A stretch of 64,000 bases of DNA from Pseudomonas sp. dw_612 (GTDB lineage Bacteria > Pseudomonadota > Gammaproteobacteria > Pseudomonadales > Pseudomonadaceae): NCBI RefSeq assembly GCF_018449725.1, contig NZ_JAAVVC010000007.1, forward strand, positions 186,001-250,000. Reading direction: 5' to 3'. Made by a program: the position numbers and the translations under genes. Below, one piece after another: positions 27,556 to 36,514 of this stretch. The notes below the pieces were generated by a model. The model ran no database searches. It was not told the origin of the DNA and was given only the letters and a program-made list of their open reading frames with translations. Numbering within the stretch: position 1 is the stretch's first letter; every line of letters begins with the position of its first letter.

Positions 27556-28419
27556 TTAATGCCGGGTAACAACCTCTTCCAGATGATCCATGATCTCATC
27601 CGGCTTGAGCACCAGCACATCGCTCTCCACCGCATCCAGCACCACTTCCGCCGTATTCCCGATCAACGCCCCGGACAACCCGGACCGCGCCACCGTGCCG
27701 ATGACCGTCACCGCCGCCTGCAGCTTATGCACCATGAACGGAATCAACACATCCGCCGGGCCTTCCTCGATATGCAGGTGGTCGTCATCGATGTCGAATT
27801 CGGCCTGGAACGCCTTGCACTGCTCGCGATAGCGCGCCTGGATGGTTTCGCTGAGCTGGAAGGTCGGGTCGGCTGACGACAGCATCGGCGACGGATGCGC
27901 ACTGATGACGTGCAACTGCGCCTTGGCCAGGCTGGCGATGTCGAAGCCGTGATCGACGATGCAGGCATGCAGCGTGCGGTGTTCGCCGTCGGTGTTGCCG
28001 ACATCGATAGCGGCCAGAATGACCCCGCCGGTCCAGGGTTTCGAGGTTTTGACCAGCAGCACCGGCGTCGGGCAGTAGCGCAGCAGCTTCCAGTCGGCCG
28101 GAGTCAGCAGGGCCTTTTTCAGCGGACTGTCGGGATAATGCTGTTTGATCACCAGGCCGCAGCCCTCGGCTTGCTGCACATCGACAATGGTTTCGTGCAG
28201 GCTTTCGTTCCAGGCTTGCTCGGTGGTCACGCTGTAGCCGTCCTCCACCAGCGCAGCCTTGAGCACGCCCAGCATGGCGCTGTGATCATGCTTGCGATCG
28301 CACACCAGCAAGTGCAGATGGGCCTGGGTCACGCCCGCAATCAGCTTGGCCCGCTTGAGCGCCAGGCTTTCGGAGTGTTCGGGTTCGATGACCACCAGAA
28401 TGCTGCGTATGGCTTGCAT
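27556..28419 (-). CDS. Universal stress protein, tandem Usp domains (UspE-like)
   Basis: Cytoplasmic stress protein of 287 aa made of two Usp domains. Domain 1 starts IRSILVVIEPEHSESLALKRAK. Domain 2 starts GGVILAAIDVGN and carries the ATP-binding-like end GTVARSGLSGALIGNTAEVVLDAVESDVLVL. The ATG at 28419 has GGAGATC upstream. A perfect ANR/FNR box lies about 70 bp upstream, so expression probably rises under low oxygen, as for several P. aeruginosa usp genes (family knowledge). Confidence 0.9.
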   Translation of the reverse strand: MQAIRSILVVIEPEHSESLALKRAKLIAGVTQAHLHLLVCDRKHDHSAMLGVLKAALVEDGYSVTTEQAWNESLHETIVDVQQAEGCGLVIKQHYPDSPLKKALLTPADWKLLRYCPTPVLLVKTSKPWTGGVILAAIDVGNTDGEHRTLHACIVDHGFDIASLAKAQLHVISAHPSPMLSSADPTFQLSETIQARYREQCKAFQAEFDIDDDHLHIEEGPADVLIPFMVHKLQAAVTVIGTVARSGLSGALIGNTAEVVLDAVESDVLVLKPDEIMDHLEEVVTRH

Positions 28420-28488
28420 GATCGGGATCTCCTGAAAGTAAAAAACACTGCGTTGGACAACTATAGTTGCTGCCCGGCAACACGGGAC

Positions 28489-28502
28489 TTGATGCATATC
28501 AA
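28489..28502. promoter_or_regulatory. ANR/FNR box TTGAT-N4-ATCAA
   Basis: TTGATGCATATCAA is a perfect match to the FNR/ANR consensus. It lies between the divergent usp gene (start 28419) and miaE (start 28579). For usp, a site centred about 41 bp before transcription start would put the start near 28454, which is reasonable. Confidence 0.8.
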
Positions 28503-28578
28503 TGGCGGCGACTGGTGGTCTGCCGACAAGCCCGTATAATCGGCGCCCTTCGTTTTGAACCTTTTATCCGTGAGCCCC

Positions 28579-29187
28579 ATGATCCTTCCCGAAATTCACG
28601 AGTTCCTCGGCTGCCGCACCCCTGACGGCTGGGTCCAGGCCGCGCTGGCCGATCAGGAAACCTTGCTGATCGACCACAAGAACTGCGAATTCAAGGCCGC
28701 CAGCACGGCGTTGAGCCTGATTGCCAAATATCACTCCCACGTCGATCTGATCAACCTGATGTCGCGCCTGGCTCGGGAAGAGCTGGTGCACCACGAACAG
28801 GTCATGCGCCTGATGAAGAAGCGCAAGATCGAACTGCGCCAGCTCTCCGCCGGGCGTTACGCCTCGGGCCTGCGCAAAGTGGTGCGCAGCCACGAACCGG
28901 TGAAACTGGTGGACACCCTGGTGGTCGGCGCCTTCATCGAAGCCCGCAGCTGCGAGCGTTTCGAGGCGCTGGTGCCGCATCTGGATGAAGAGTTGGGCAA
29001 GTTTTACTTTGGCCTGCTGAAAAGCGAGGCCCGGCATTTCCAGGGTTATTTGAAACTGGCGTATCAGTACGGGGACGCGAAGGACATTGCTCAGGTGATC
29101 GACCGGGTGCGTGCCGCCGAACAGGAATTGATCGAATCGCCGGACGTCGAGTTCCGCTTCCACAGCGGTGTGCCTGTGGCGGCGTAA
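28579..29187 (+). CDS. miaE: tRNA 2-methylthio-N6-isopentenyl-adenosine(37) hydroxylase MiaE
   Basis: Oxygen-dependent diiron enzyme that hydroxylates the isopentenyl group of ms2i6A37 in tRNA. It is 202 aa from the ATG at 28579 (MILPEIHEFLGCRTPDGWV). Four-helix-bundle ligand motifs are visible: CEFKAAS, AREELVHHEQV, EARSCERFEAL and LKSEARHFQGYL. A GTG three codons upstream is an alternative start. It is divergent from the ANR-controlled usp gene and followed by a repeat and terminator. Confidence 0.95.
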   Translation: MILPEIHEFLGCRTPDGWVQAALADQETLLIDHKNCEFKAASTALSLIAKYHSHVDLINLMSRLAREELVHHEQVMRLMKKRKIELRQLSAGRYASGLRKVVRSHEPVKLVDTLVVGAFIEARSCERFEALVPHLDEELGKFYFGLLKSEARHFQGYLKLAYQYGDAKDIAQVIDRVRAAEQELIESPDVEFRFHSGVPVAA

Positions 29188-29191
29188 ACAT

Positions 29192-29268
29192 CAAAAGATC
29201 GCAGCCTTCGGCAGCTCCTACAGGGGATTGCATTTCAAATGTAGGAGCTGCCGAAGGCTGCGATCTTT
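29192..29268. repeat. Inverted repeat, GATCGCAGCC family
   Basis: CAAAAGATCGCAGCCTTCGG-type left arm and complementary right arm (29241-29268) start 4 bp after the miaE stop. Nearly identical to the element at 27468-27546, 1.7 kb away. Confidence 0.9.
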
Positions 29269-29314
29269 GCTTCTGAAATGTTAAAAACTCTTAAGAGTAT
29301 GAAACATCGCCCAA

Positions 29315-29339
29315 AACCGGCCCCCATGGCCGGTTTTTG
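29315..29339 (+). terminator. Rho-independent terminator after miaE
   Basis: AACCGGCC and GGCCGGTT form a perfect 8-bp stem with loop CCCAT, followed by TTT. A 12-bp palindrome ACTCTTAAGAGT lies just before it at 29287-29298. Confidence 0.82.
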
Positions 29340-29417
29340 CTACCCGCCGTCACCGTCCCGCCATCGATTGCCGCCATAATGCCGCCCACTTCAAACAAGG
29401 GTTGGCAAACGGTCGTT

Positions 29418-30125
29418 ATGGATAACCTGGGTTTTGGCAAAGTTTTGCTGGTGGAAGACGACGAGAAGCTCGCCGGGCTGATCGCGCATTTCCTGTCGCA
29501 ACATGGCTACGAGGTCCGGGCGGTGCACCGGGGCGACCTGGCGTTGGCCGCATTTCTCGAATTCAAACCGAAAATCGTCGTGCTTGACCTGATGTTGCCG
29601 GGCCAGAGCGGCTTGTGCGTGTGCCGCGAGATTCGCAGCGTGTCCGACACGCCGATCGTCATCCTCACCGCCAAGGAAGACGACCTCGACCATATCCTCG
29701 GCCTGGAATCCGGCGCTGACGACTATGTGATCAAACCGATCAAACCCCCAGTATTGCTGGCTCGTCTGCGTGCCCTGCAACGTCGGCAAGTGCCGGAAAC
29801 CGCCGTGTGCAGCGCCCTGGAATTTGGCCATTTGAGCATCGACCGCAGTTGCCGCGAAGTGCGCCTGGCGGGCGAGGGCATCGAGTTGACCACCATGGAA
29901 TTCGAGCTGTTGTGGTTGCTGGCCAGCGCTGCCGGCAAGATTCTGTCTCGGGATGACATCCTCAACCGCATGCGCGGCATCGCCTTCGATGGCCTCAACC
30001 GCAGCGTCGACGTCTACATCAGCAAGCTGCGCGCCAAACTCCGGGACAACCCCCGGGAGCCGGTGTGCATCAAGACTGTTTGGGGCAAGGGTTACCTGTT
30101 CAATCCGTTCGCGTGGGAGCTTTAG
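29418..30125 (+). CDS. rstA: RstA-like OmpR-family response regulator
   Basis: DNA-binding response regulator of 235 aa. The receiver domain has the acidic pair EDD near residues 13-15, phospho-acceptor Asp57 (VVLDLMLPG) and the T/K switch positions (ILTAKED). The C-terminal winged helix contains the phrases ELLWLLASAAGKILSRDD and GLNRSVDVYISKLRAKL, ending KGYLFNPFAWEL. These phrases and the end match E. coli RstA closely. ATG at 29418. The stop abuts the sensor gene, whose ATG starts at the next base. Confidence 0.88.
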   Translation: MDNLGFGKVLLVEDDEKLAGLIAHFLSQHGYEVRAVHRGDLALAAFLEFKPKIVVLDLMLPGQSGLCVCREIRSVSDTPIVILTAKEDDLDHILGLESGADDYVIKPIKPPVLLARLRALQRRQVPETAVCSALEFGHLSIDRSCREVRLAGEGIELTTMEFELLWLLASAAGKILSRDDILNRMRGIAFDGLNRSVDVYISKLRAKLRDNPREPVCIKTVWGKGYLFNPFAWEL

Positions 30126-31412
30126 ATGCTGCGGTTATTTCTGGGGTTGTACCTGGTGCTGGCCGTGGGGCTGGTGCTGGCATTGCAGACGGTTGAACAC
30201 ACTTTCAACGCGCTGCTCGACAATCAAATGCAGGCCTACAACCGCGAGGCCGTGCGCGGGCAGGCGTATTCGCTGGTGGAACAGTTGCGCGGTCTGGAAG
30301 GGCCGGGGCGCGAACAGCAATTGGAAACGTTGCGCCCGCATTACGGCTTGGGTTTGACGCTGGTCGATGCCGGCCAATTGGCGCTGAATGATCAGGAGAA
30401 AAAGCTGTTGGCCGAAGGCCTGCTGGTGATTCGCGAGAAGTACACGCAGTTCATTGCCTCGATTGATGGCGGCCCGCAGCTTCTGAGCATCAAATTGCCG
30501 GCGGAGCCGAGCCTGATGCCGTTCTACATCACCGCGGCCTACCTGATGCTGGCAGTGTTGATCGGCATCGTGCTGTTCATCTGGGTGCGCCCACACTGGC
30601 GGGACCTGGAAAAACTGCGCCTGGCCGCCGAGCGGTTTGGCGATAACGATTTGTCCTCGCGTATCCAGTTGTCCAAGCGCTCGAACATCCGTGACTTGTC
30701 CGAACACTTCAACCTGATGGCCGCGCGCATCGAAGGTCTGATCGCCAATCAGCGCGAGCTGACCAACGCGGTGTCCCATGAACTGCGCACGCCGATTGCG
30801 CGGTTGTCGTTTGAGCTTGATCAGCTCAAGCAACAACCCGATCCGGCGCAGAACCGCGAACTGATCGCCGATATGTACGCCGACCTGGGTGAACTGGAAG
30901 AAATGGTCTCGGAGTTGCTGACCTACGCCAGCCTGGAGCGCGGCGCCACGGTGATCAATCGGGAAAATATTCAGGCCAGCAGTTGGCTCGACAGCGTGGT
31001 CGGCAGTGTGGCGCTGGAAGCGGAAGCGGCGGGGGTGCAACTGCTGATTGTTGAGTGCCGGATTGATCAGGTTCGGATCGAGCCGCGCTTCATGGCCCGG
31101 GCGGTGATCAACCTGCTGCGCAATGCCATTCGTTACGCGGCCGGGCGGGTGGAAGTGTCGCTGGTGCGCAGCGGCGATCACTACGAGGTGCAGGTCAACG
31201 ATGACGGTCCGGGCGTGCCGGTGGATGGGCGGGAGAAGATTTTCGAACCGTTTTCGCGGCTGGATGCCAGTCGGGATCGGCGCACCGGTGGTTTCGGGCT
31301 GGGGTTGGCGTTGGTGCGGCGGGTGTCGCAGTCCCATGGCGGGCAGGTGGAAGTGGCGGATTCGCGTTGGGGCGGGGCGTCGTTTCGGATGACGTGGGCG
31401 CATCTCGACTAG
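30126..31412 (+). CDS. rstB: RstB-like sensor histidine kinase
   Basis: Inner-membrane kinase of 428 aa paired with RstA. Membrane helices lie at about residues 3-21 and 134-154, around a short periplasmic sensor part. A HAMP region follows, then the phospho-accepting His218 in SHELRTP, the N box LLRNAIRYA, and G boxes DDGPGVP and GGFGLGLALV. In enterics RstB responds to low Mg and acid through PhoPQ; the signal here is unknown. Translation is probably coupled to rstA since there is no gap. Confidence 0.88.
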   Translation: MLRLFLGLYLVLAVGLVLALQTVEHTFNALLDNQMQAYNREAVRGQAYSLVEQLRGLEGPGREQQLETLRPHYGLGLTLVDAGQLALNDQEKKLLAEGLLVIREKYTQFIASIDGGPQLLSIKLPAEPSLMPFYITAAYLMLAVLIGIVLFIWVRPHWRDLEKLRLAAERFGDNDLSSRIQLSKRSNIRDLSEHFNLMAARIEGLIANQRELTNAVSHELRTPIARLSFELDQLKQQPDPAQNRELIADMYADLGELEEMVSELLTYASLERGATVINRENIQASSWLDSVVGSVALEAEAAGVQLLIVECRIDQVRIEPRFMARAVINLLRNAIRYAAGRVEVSLVRSGDHYEVQVNDDGPGVPVDGREKIFEPFSRLDASRDRRTGGFGLGLALVRRVSQSHGGQVEVADSRWGGASFRMTWAHLD

Positions 31413-31435
31413 CTGTGTTGGCCCTACGGACGCTT

Positions 31436-31506
31436 TTGCGAGCAAGCCCGCTCCCACATGGAATTTGTGTCGTTCACAACCAATGTGGGAGCGGGCTTGC
31501 TCGCGA
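31436..31506. repeat. REP pair in inside-out arrangement
   Basis: GCGAGCAAGCCCGCTCCCAC comes first and GTGGGAGCGGGCTTGC second, separated by 25 bp. This is the reverse of the usual REPIN order. It lies between convergent rstB and a TonB receptor gene. Confidence 0.88.
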
Positions 31507-31566
31507 AGAGGCCATCAGTAACACCACAAAATCAGCCGGTGTAGACCTCCGCTCCAGCCACCCGCC

Positions 31567-33801
31567 TTAGAAATCCCACTTCGTGGTCAACGTCAAATTA
31601 CGCGGCTCGCCATAGAACGTCGTGTCGAAGTTGCCCAACCCGGTCAGGTAGCGCTTGTCGAACACGTTGTTGGCATTGGCGGTAAAGCTCAAATGCTCGT
31701 TGTACTGATAGCGGGTCATCAGGTCGACGAGGGTGTAGCCACCCTGTTTGATCTGGGTGTAGTCGCCGACAGTCGGGCTGTAGATCTTGCCGTAGAAGGC
31801 ACTCTGCCAACTGATGCCGCCACCCACGGTCACCTTGTCCAGGGCGCCGGGCAGGCGATAGGTGGTGAAGGTGCGCACCACGTGTTCCGGTTTGCTGGTG
31901 GACAACGGGTAGCCGAAGATCCGTTGCTCATCGGCATCGCGAGTGCGGGCGTAGGTGTAACCGGCCGACAGGTTCCAGCCGTCGGCCAGTTCACCGGCCA
32001 GTTCCAGCTCGATACCTTGGGTCTTGGTGCCGTCGACGGCTTTGTAAATGCCTTCGTTGGTGATCGCGTTGGTGCCGATCGACTCGGCGACGCCGTCCTG
32101 CTCGATGCGGAACAAGGCCAGGCTGGCGTTCAGTTTGCCGTCGAAGTAAGCCGCTTTCAGACCGGTTTCATAGCTGTCGCCCTCGACCGGGGCCAGGGTC
32201 GTGCCGTTAATGTCCTTGTAGGTTTGTGGCTGGTAGATCGAGGTGTAACTGGCGTACACCGAGTACACATCGTTCAGATCATAGATCACCCCGGCGTAAG
32301 GCGTGACCACACCGTGTTCCTTGTAGCTGGCGTGGGTGTCGTCGAGTCCGGCGCCCGGGTAGTAGCCGTAATCTTCGTTGTACTTGAAGGTGCTCAGGCG
32401 GCTGCCGAGGATCACGGAGAGGTCGTCGGTCGGGCGCAGGCGCGTGGCCAGGTACACGCCGTTCTGGCTCTGGGTGCGTTCGTATTTGCCGTTTTTCGGG
32501 AATTCCTGTTTCGGCAGATTGCCGTCCCAGTCATAAATGCTCCCCGGCACCAATTCGAAGGCGCTGGTGTCGTAGGTCGCACCGGTCTGGCGCGAGTGCG
32601 ACGCCATGACGCCGGCCACCAGTTCATGCTCGCGGCCACCTAGCGTGAATGGCCCGGAGACGTTCACGTCAGCAGTGTTCTGCACGCGATGGCCTTCCCA
32701 GCGACCCCAGTAAAGGAACATGCCTTCGCCGGTGGCGCGGTCCGGGTTGCCGCCGCTGGCCGAGGCCAGTTGAGTGTCGTGATCGGTGGTTTTCTGGTCG
32801 ACGCTGACCTTGAATTTCCAGTCATTGGCCAAGGCCTGTTCCAGCGAGGCGAAATAGGTGGTTTCGTCGAAATCGCGACGGCTCCAGTCGGCGGCCGGGT
32901 TGAAGTGCCGTGGGAAATCGGTGCGGCCGCCGTCGGAGAAATACGTCGGGTTACCGGTCCAGGAGCTGCCGCGCGGGGTTGCGCTGGAGTTGTCGATGCC
33001 GAAGGTCAGCAGGGTATTGGGGGTCAGGTCGGCTTCGAGGATGCCGTAGAACAGGTCTTTCTTCTGGCTGTAGTGATCCTGGTAGGAATTCTTGTCCGAG
33101 TACGAACCGACAAAACGCCCGCGCACGCTGCCCGAATCATTCAGCGAGCCGGAAATATCGCCGGTGCTGCGGTAAGCATCCCACGAACCCACGGTGCCGC
33201 TGATCGAGGCCTTGAATTCCTTGGTCGGCTTCTTGCGGATCAGGTTGACGGTGGCGGACGGATCGCCCGAACCGGTCATCAGGCCGGTGGCGCCTTTGAT
33301 CACTTCGATGCGGTCGAGGCTGGCGGAGTCGTCGCTGTTGTTGGGGTTTTCGCCATACACGCCGTCGTAGGGCTGGTTCACACCGTCGTACTGGAAGTTG
33401 GTGATGGCAAAGCCACGGGCGGAAAATTCGGTACGGTCGCTGTCGTACTTTTGCGTCGAGATGCCAGGGGTATTGCGCAAGGCATCGCCGACACTCTGCA
33501 CGCCGCGATCGTCCATTTGCTGGCGGGTGATCACCGTGACCGATTGCGGTGTTTCACGCAGCGACAACGACAGGCCAGTGGCTGAAGACGTTTGGCCGGT
33601 GGTGTAGGCATGCGTGTCTTCGGTGGTCGCACCCAAGGCAACGCCTGCGATGTTGGTGGCGTCGAGCTGCAATGCTTCACCCTTGGTGGTGCCTTTTTCT
33701 TCGGCATGGGCGGCGGGTGCGAGGCTCAGCAGGGCGGCCGGAAGGGCCAGCGCCAAGGGGCACAAGGCAAAACGAAAACGCGCGGCGAAGTGGTGCGGCA
33801 T
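31567..33801 (-). CDS. TonB-dependent siderophore receptor (no STN domain)
   Basis: Outer-membrane receptor of 744 aa for a ferric siderophore. A signal peptide occupies about residues 1-33 (ending APAAHA). The mature protein begins directly with the plug (SLSLRETPQSVTVITRQQMDD, then IEVIKGATGLMTGSGDPSATVNLIRK). A 22-strand barrel ends in TLTTKWDF with a terminal Phe. It lacks the N-terminal signalling domain of the paralogue at 52173-54599, so it cannot drive FecI/FecR-type signalling. The ligand is unknown. No siderophore synthesis gene is nearby. Confidence 0.93.
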   Translation of the reverse strand: MPHHFAARFRFALCPLALALPAALLSLAPAAHAEEKGTTKGEALQLDATNIAGVALGATTEDTHAYTTGQTSSATGLSLSLRETPQSVTVITRQQMDDRGVQSVGDALRNTPGISTQKYDSDRTEFSARGFAITNFQYDGVNQPYDGVYGENPNNSDDSASLDRIEVIKGATGLMTGSGDPSATVNLIRKKPTKEFKASISGTVGSWDAYRSTGDISGSLNDSGSVRGRFVGSYSDKNSYQDHYSQKKDLFYGILEADLTPNTLLTFGIDNSSATPRGSSWTGNPTYFSDGGRTDFPRHFNPAADWSRRDFDETTYFASLEQALANDWKFKVSVDQKTTDHDTQLASASGGNPDRATGEGMFLYWGRWEGHRVQNTADVNVSGPFTLGGREHELVAGVMASHSRQTGATYDTSAFELVPGSIYDWDGNLPKQEFPKNGKYERTQSQNGVYLATRLRPTDDLSVILGSRLSTFKYNEDYGYYPGAGLDDTHASYKEHGVVTPYAGVIYDLNDVYSVYASYTSIYQPQTYKDINGTTLAPVEGDSYETGLKAAYFDGKLNASLALFRIEQDGVAESIGTNAITNEGIYKAVDGTKTQGIELELAGELADGWNLSAGYTYARTRDADEQRIFGYPLSTSKPEHVVRTFTTYRLPGALDKVTVGGGISWQSAFYGKIYSPTVGDYTQIKQGGYTLVDLMTRYQYNEHLSFTANANNVFDKRYLTGLGNFDTTFYGEPRNLTLTTKWDF

Positions 33802-33907
33802 GGCAGTCCCTTTGTATCGAATCGATCGGTAATTGAATGCTTCTGAGGGTTAACCGAACGAAAAACGCAAAGGGGAACTGCGGGGTGGAAAAAAGATTCG
33901 ATATTTT

Positions 33908-34396
33908 TTAGCGGCTCAAACCCAACCGCTCATGCCACTGGGCAATCGACTCTTCGGGATAGACCTCGAATTGCTGATCCTTGGGTTTCACCTCGACCTC
34001 CACCCACGACGCCTTCGAACCCAGCATCAAATGCGTGTGCTCCGGCGGCACCGGCAGCGGGGTGTCGATGGCCGAGGCAAACGGGTGGATCAGCTCCGGC
34101 CACTCGGGGCTGAACAGCCATAAGCCGCTGCCGCACACCGCACAGAAATGCCGCTCGGCCGTGCTGCTGTGGGCGCGCTTATCGCCGTCACCCTTGAGCC
34201 GCGCATGGTAGATCGCGATGTGCTTGCGCCCGCGCACTTTCATGCTGTTGGCGTCACCACTGATGTTGATCGCATATCCGCCACCGCCCTGGGTCTTGCG
34301 GCAGATCGAGCAGTAGCAACGCTGGTAAGGGTAGGGATGGGCGCTGGTCAGACTGAACGACACCGCGCCGCAATGGCACGAACCTTCGAGCTGCAT
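33908..34396 (-). CDS. GFA-family zinc protein (CENP-V/GFA fold)
   Basis: Cytoplasmic protein of 162 aa. Zinc-binding cysteines of the GFA fold are visible as GSCHCGAV, CYCSICRKTQG and FCAVCGSGLW. The family includes glutathione-dependent formaldehyde-activating enzyme and S-(hydroxymethyl)glutathione synthase, but most members lack proven activity. It is followed leftward by the TonB receptor gene after about 100 bp, and nothing ties it to that gene. Confidence 0.87.
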   Translation of the reverse strand: MQLEGSCHCGAVSFSLTSAHPYPYQRCYCSICRKTQGGGGYAINISGDANSMKVRGRKHIAIYHARLKGDGDKRAHSSTAERHFCAVCGSGLWLFSPEWPELIHPFASAIDTPLPVPPEHTHLMLGSKASWVEVEVKPKDQQFEVYPEESIAQWHERLGLSR

Positions 34397-34442
34397 GACA
34401 ACCTCCGGCTATTCCTGAATGGACTCAAGACAGCCTAGACCC

Positions 34443-34847
34443 TCAGCGAGTTTCGACCGGCACCAGAATCGCATCGCCGGTCGCCACCAGTTTCAATTGA
34501 TCGCCGGTTTGCGCGAACAACTCGGCCCGGGCGAACACCTGCTTCTTGCCGGCCTTCACCACCCGACCCTTGGCGATGAACACCTCGCCGACCGCAGGTG
34601 CCAGGCAATTCACCGAAAAGTGTGAAGCCAGCACGTTACCGGCCACCGTCCCCGCGGCAAAACCGCAGGCGGTGTCGAGCAGCGCACCGATCAGGCCGGC
34701 ATGCAGAAAACCGGCGTATTGCGCCATGTCGGCTGCGCGAAAGGCCAGGGTCAGGTCGGCTTCACCGCTCTCGGCGCGGGTGACTTCGAAGCCGGCCCAG
34801 CGGTTGAAGGCTGAGGTTGAGTTGATCTGTTTGAGTGCGTTGAGCAT
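34443..34847 (-). CDS. PaaI-type hotdog thioesterase
   Basis: Acyl-CoA thioesterase-like protein of 134 aa. The hotdog motif GFLHAGLIGALLDTACGFAAG contains the G-x-x-x-D catalytic region. The sequence ends in a beta-sheet that includes ASHFSVNCLAPAVGEVF. The start ATG at 34847 (MLNALKQINST) has a GGAGGG site; 51 codons upstream are open but contain REP-derived sequence. Substrate unknown. Confidence 0.85.
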   Translation of the reverse strand: MLNALKQINSTSAFNRWAGFEVTRAESGEADLTLAFRAADMAQYAGFLHAGLIGALLDTACGFAAGTVAGNVLASHFSVNCLAPAVGEVFIAKGRVVKAGKKQVFARAELFAQTGDQLKLVATGDAILVPVETR

Positions 34848-34955
34848 GGCGAATCCCTCCGGTTGAGGGATCAACATGCGCCGGGTTTGGGGGGAAGTCA
34901 TGGTGGATAAGAGAGGGTGATGGGCCGATGGATTTGTGGTGAATGTGCGGACGCC

Positions 34956-35048
34956 TTCGCGAGCAAGCCCGCTCCCACAGGAAATCTGTGGTGGACACAA
35001 TATTTGTGAGCACCGCAGATCTCCTGTGGGAGCGAGCCTGCTCGCGAA
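34956..35048. repeat. REP pair in inside-out arrangement
   Basis: CGCGAGCAAGCCCGCTCCCA and GTGGGAGCGAGCCTGC units are separated by about 43 bp, in the reverse of normal REPIN order, between the alkA-like and thioesterase genes. The two units differ in variant (GGGCTTGC against GAGCCTGC), so they may be independent insertions. Confidence 0.85.
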
Positions 35049-35063
35049 GAACGATAACGCGGA

Positions 35064-35681
35064 TCACCTGCCCGGCACCCGCCACAAATACCACGAAGCC
35101 ACCGTGCGATAAGGCTTCCACGCCGACCCAATCTCAATCATCTGTTTGCGAGTGGGCTGCACCTCCAACCCCTTCATCCGCCGAAACCCCTCACGCACGC
35201 CAAAGTCATCTGCCGGCAAAATATCCGGCCGCTCCAGGCTGTAGATCAGCAGCATCTCCACGGTCCAGCGCCCAACCCCGCGCAGGGTGATCAAGCGCTC
35301 GATCAGCGCTTCGTCATCCATGGCCAGTGCCGTGGCGTAATCCGGCACCACGCCATCCAGGGTGGCCTGGGCAATCCCTTGGATGGTTGCAATCTTGCCG
35401 GCGGAAAACCCGCAACTGCGCATCTGATCAAAGCTTGCCGCCAGAATCTGCTCCGGCCTGGGGAACGAGTGCGAAGGGAACAGCGCAATCAGACGCCCGA
35501 CAATCGCATCCCCCGCTTTGGCATGCAGTTGCTGATAGGCAATCGCCCGCACTAGCGATTCATACGGATCGCGCGCGGGATGAGGTTGATGCAGGCAAGG
35601 GCCGATGGCGGTGATATGGCGCCGCCAATCGTCATCGAGCGAGGACAGGAATTCACTGGCGGGCTGGTAGATATCGGGCAT
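35064..35681 (-). CDS. DNA-3-methyladenine glycosylase II (AlkA/MAG-like)
   Basis: Base-excision repair enzyme of 205 aa that removes alkylated bases. The helix-hairpin-helix GPD motif is complete: LITLRGVGRWTVEMLLIYSLERPDILPADDFGVREG, written here as adjoining blocks with the hairpin LRGVGRWTA-like and the catalytic Asp in PADDFGV. It is the short MAG type without the N-terminal AlkA extension. The ATG at 35681 starts 5 bp after the preceding stop. With ada two genes upstream, it fits an adaptive-response operon. Confidence 0.9.
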   Translation of the reverse strand: MPDIYQPASEFLSSLDDDWRRHITAIGPCLHQPHPARDPYESLVRAIAYQQLHAKAGDAIVGRLIALFPSHSFPRPEQILAASFDQMRSCGFSAGKIATIQGIAQATLDGVVPDYATALAMDDEALIERLITLRGVGRWTVEMLLIYSLERPDILPADDFGVREGFRRMKGLEVQPTRKQMIEIGSAWKPYRTVASWYLWRVPGR

Positions 35682-35686
35682 TGGGC

Positions 35687-36490
35687 TCAAGGTTTTTTCA
35701 GCAGCGAATTCACTTCGCCATAGGTGAGTGCCTTGAGGTCGTGGCTATCGAGTTTGCCGGTTTCCAGGAAGCTTTTTGCCACGGTCGCCATGGCGCCATA
35801 CAGGAATTCAGCGATGCCCGACCCAGCGCTCAACCGCCGCACGCCGAGGGTTTTCAGCTCCTCGGGCGATGGCAGGGAGGCCCAGCCCAGCACGTTCACT
35901 GGCAGCGGCGTGCCACGGCAGATCGCGGCAATCTCGTACTCCGCCGTCACGCCAGCGGCGAACAACCCATCAGCCCCGGCGGCTTGATACAGCGCGGCAC
36001 GCTTGAGCGTTTCGGCGACACGATCTTCAGCGGGTACCAGGCCCTTGAGGTACACGTCGGTGCGGGCGTTGATAAACAGTTTCACACCCCGGCGTTCGGC
36101 CACTTGGCGGGTGATTTCGATCTTGCGCGCCAGCAACTCCGGTGGGGAAGCGCCATCCTCGATGTTGATCCCAACGGCACCGGCGGCGATGACCGCGTCG
36201 ATCACTTCGCCGACCCGTGTAAGATCATCGGAATAACCGGCCTCGATGTCCACGCTCAGCGGCACGTTAATTACCCGGGCGATGGATTCCACCGTCGCCA
36301 CCAAACGTTCGAGGGGCAGGGCGTTGCCGTCCGGATAACCATGGACCCACGCGACCGCCGCACTGCTGGTGGCCACGGCTTTGCTGCCCAGCTGTTCCAC
36401 CAACCGCGCCCCGGCGGCATCGGCGACGTTGGTGAGGATCAGCAGGCCGTCCTGATGCAACCTGTGGAACTGTTGGTCGAACGCTTCCAT
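35687..36490 (-). CDS. Isocitrate lyase/PEP mutase superfamily protein
   Basis: TIM-barrel enzyme of 267 aa. Superfamily landmarks are the metal-binding VDIEAGYSD and INIEDG segments and the LFINARTDVYL strand. It lacks the KKCGH loop of true isocitrate lyase, so C-C or P-C bond lyase activity on another 2-oxo or 2-methyl acid is possible (2-methylisocitrate-lyase-like, oxaloacetate decarboxylase-like). It lies 24 bp after ada and 5 bp before alkA, an odd metabolic partner for DNA repair. Confidence 0.85.
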   Translation of the reverse strand: MEAFDQQFHRLHQDGLLILTNVADAAGARLVEQLGSKAVATSSAAVAWVHGYPDGNALPLERLVATVESIARVINVPLSVDIEAGYSDDLTRVGEVIDAVIAAGAVGINIEDGASPPELLARKIEITRQVAERRGVKLFINARTDVYLKGLVPAEDRVAETLKRAALYQAAGADGLFAAGVTAEYEIAAICRGTPLPVNVLGWASLPSPEELKTLGVRRLSAGSGIAEFLYGAMATVAKSFLETGKLDSHDLKALTYGEVNSLLKKP

Positions 36491-36514
36491 CGAGTTTCCT
36501 TCCCTTTGAAATGG

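Noticed and set aside
33802..33907. A Fur or sigma-factor element upstream of the first TonB receptor
   Set aside because: The region has A/T-rich words and a short ATCGAT palindrome but no convincing consensus match.
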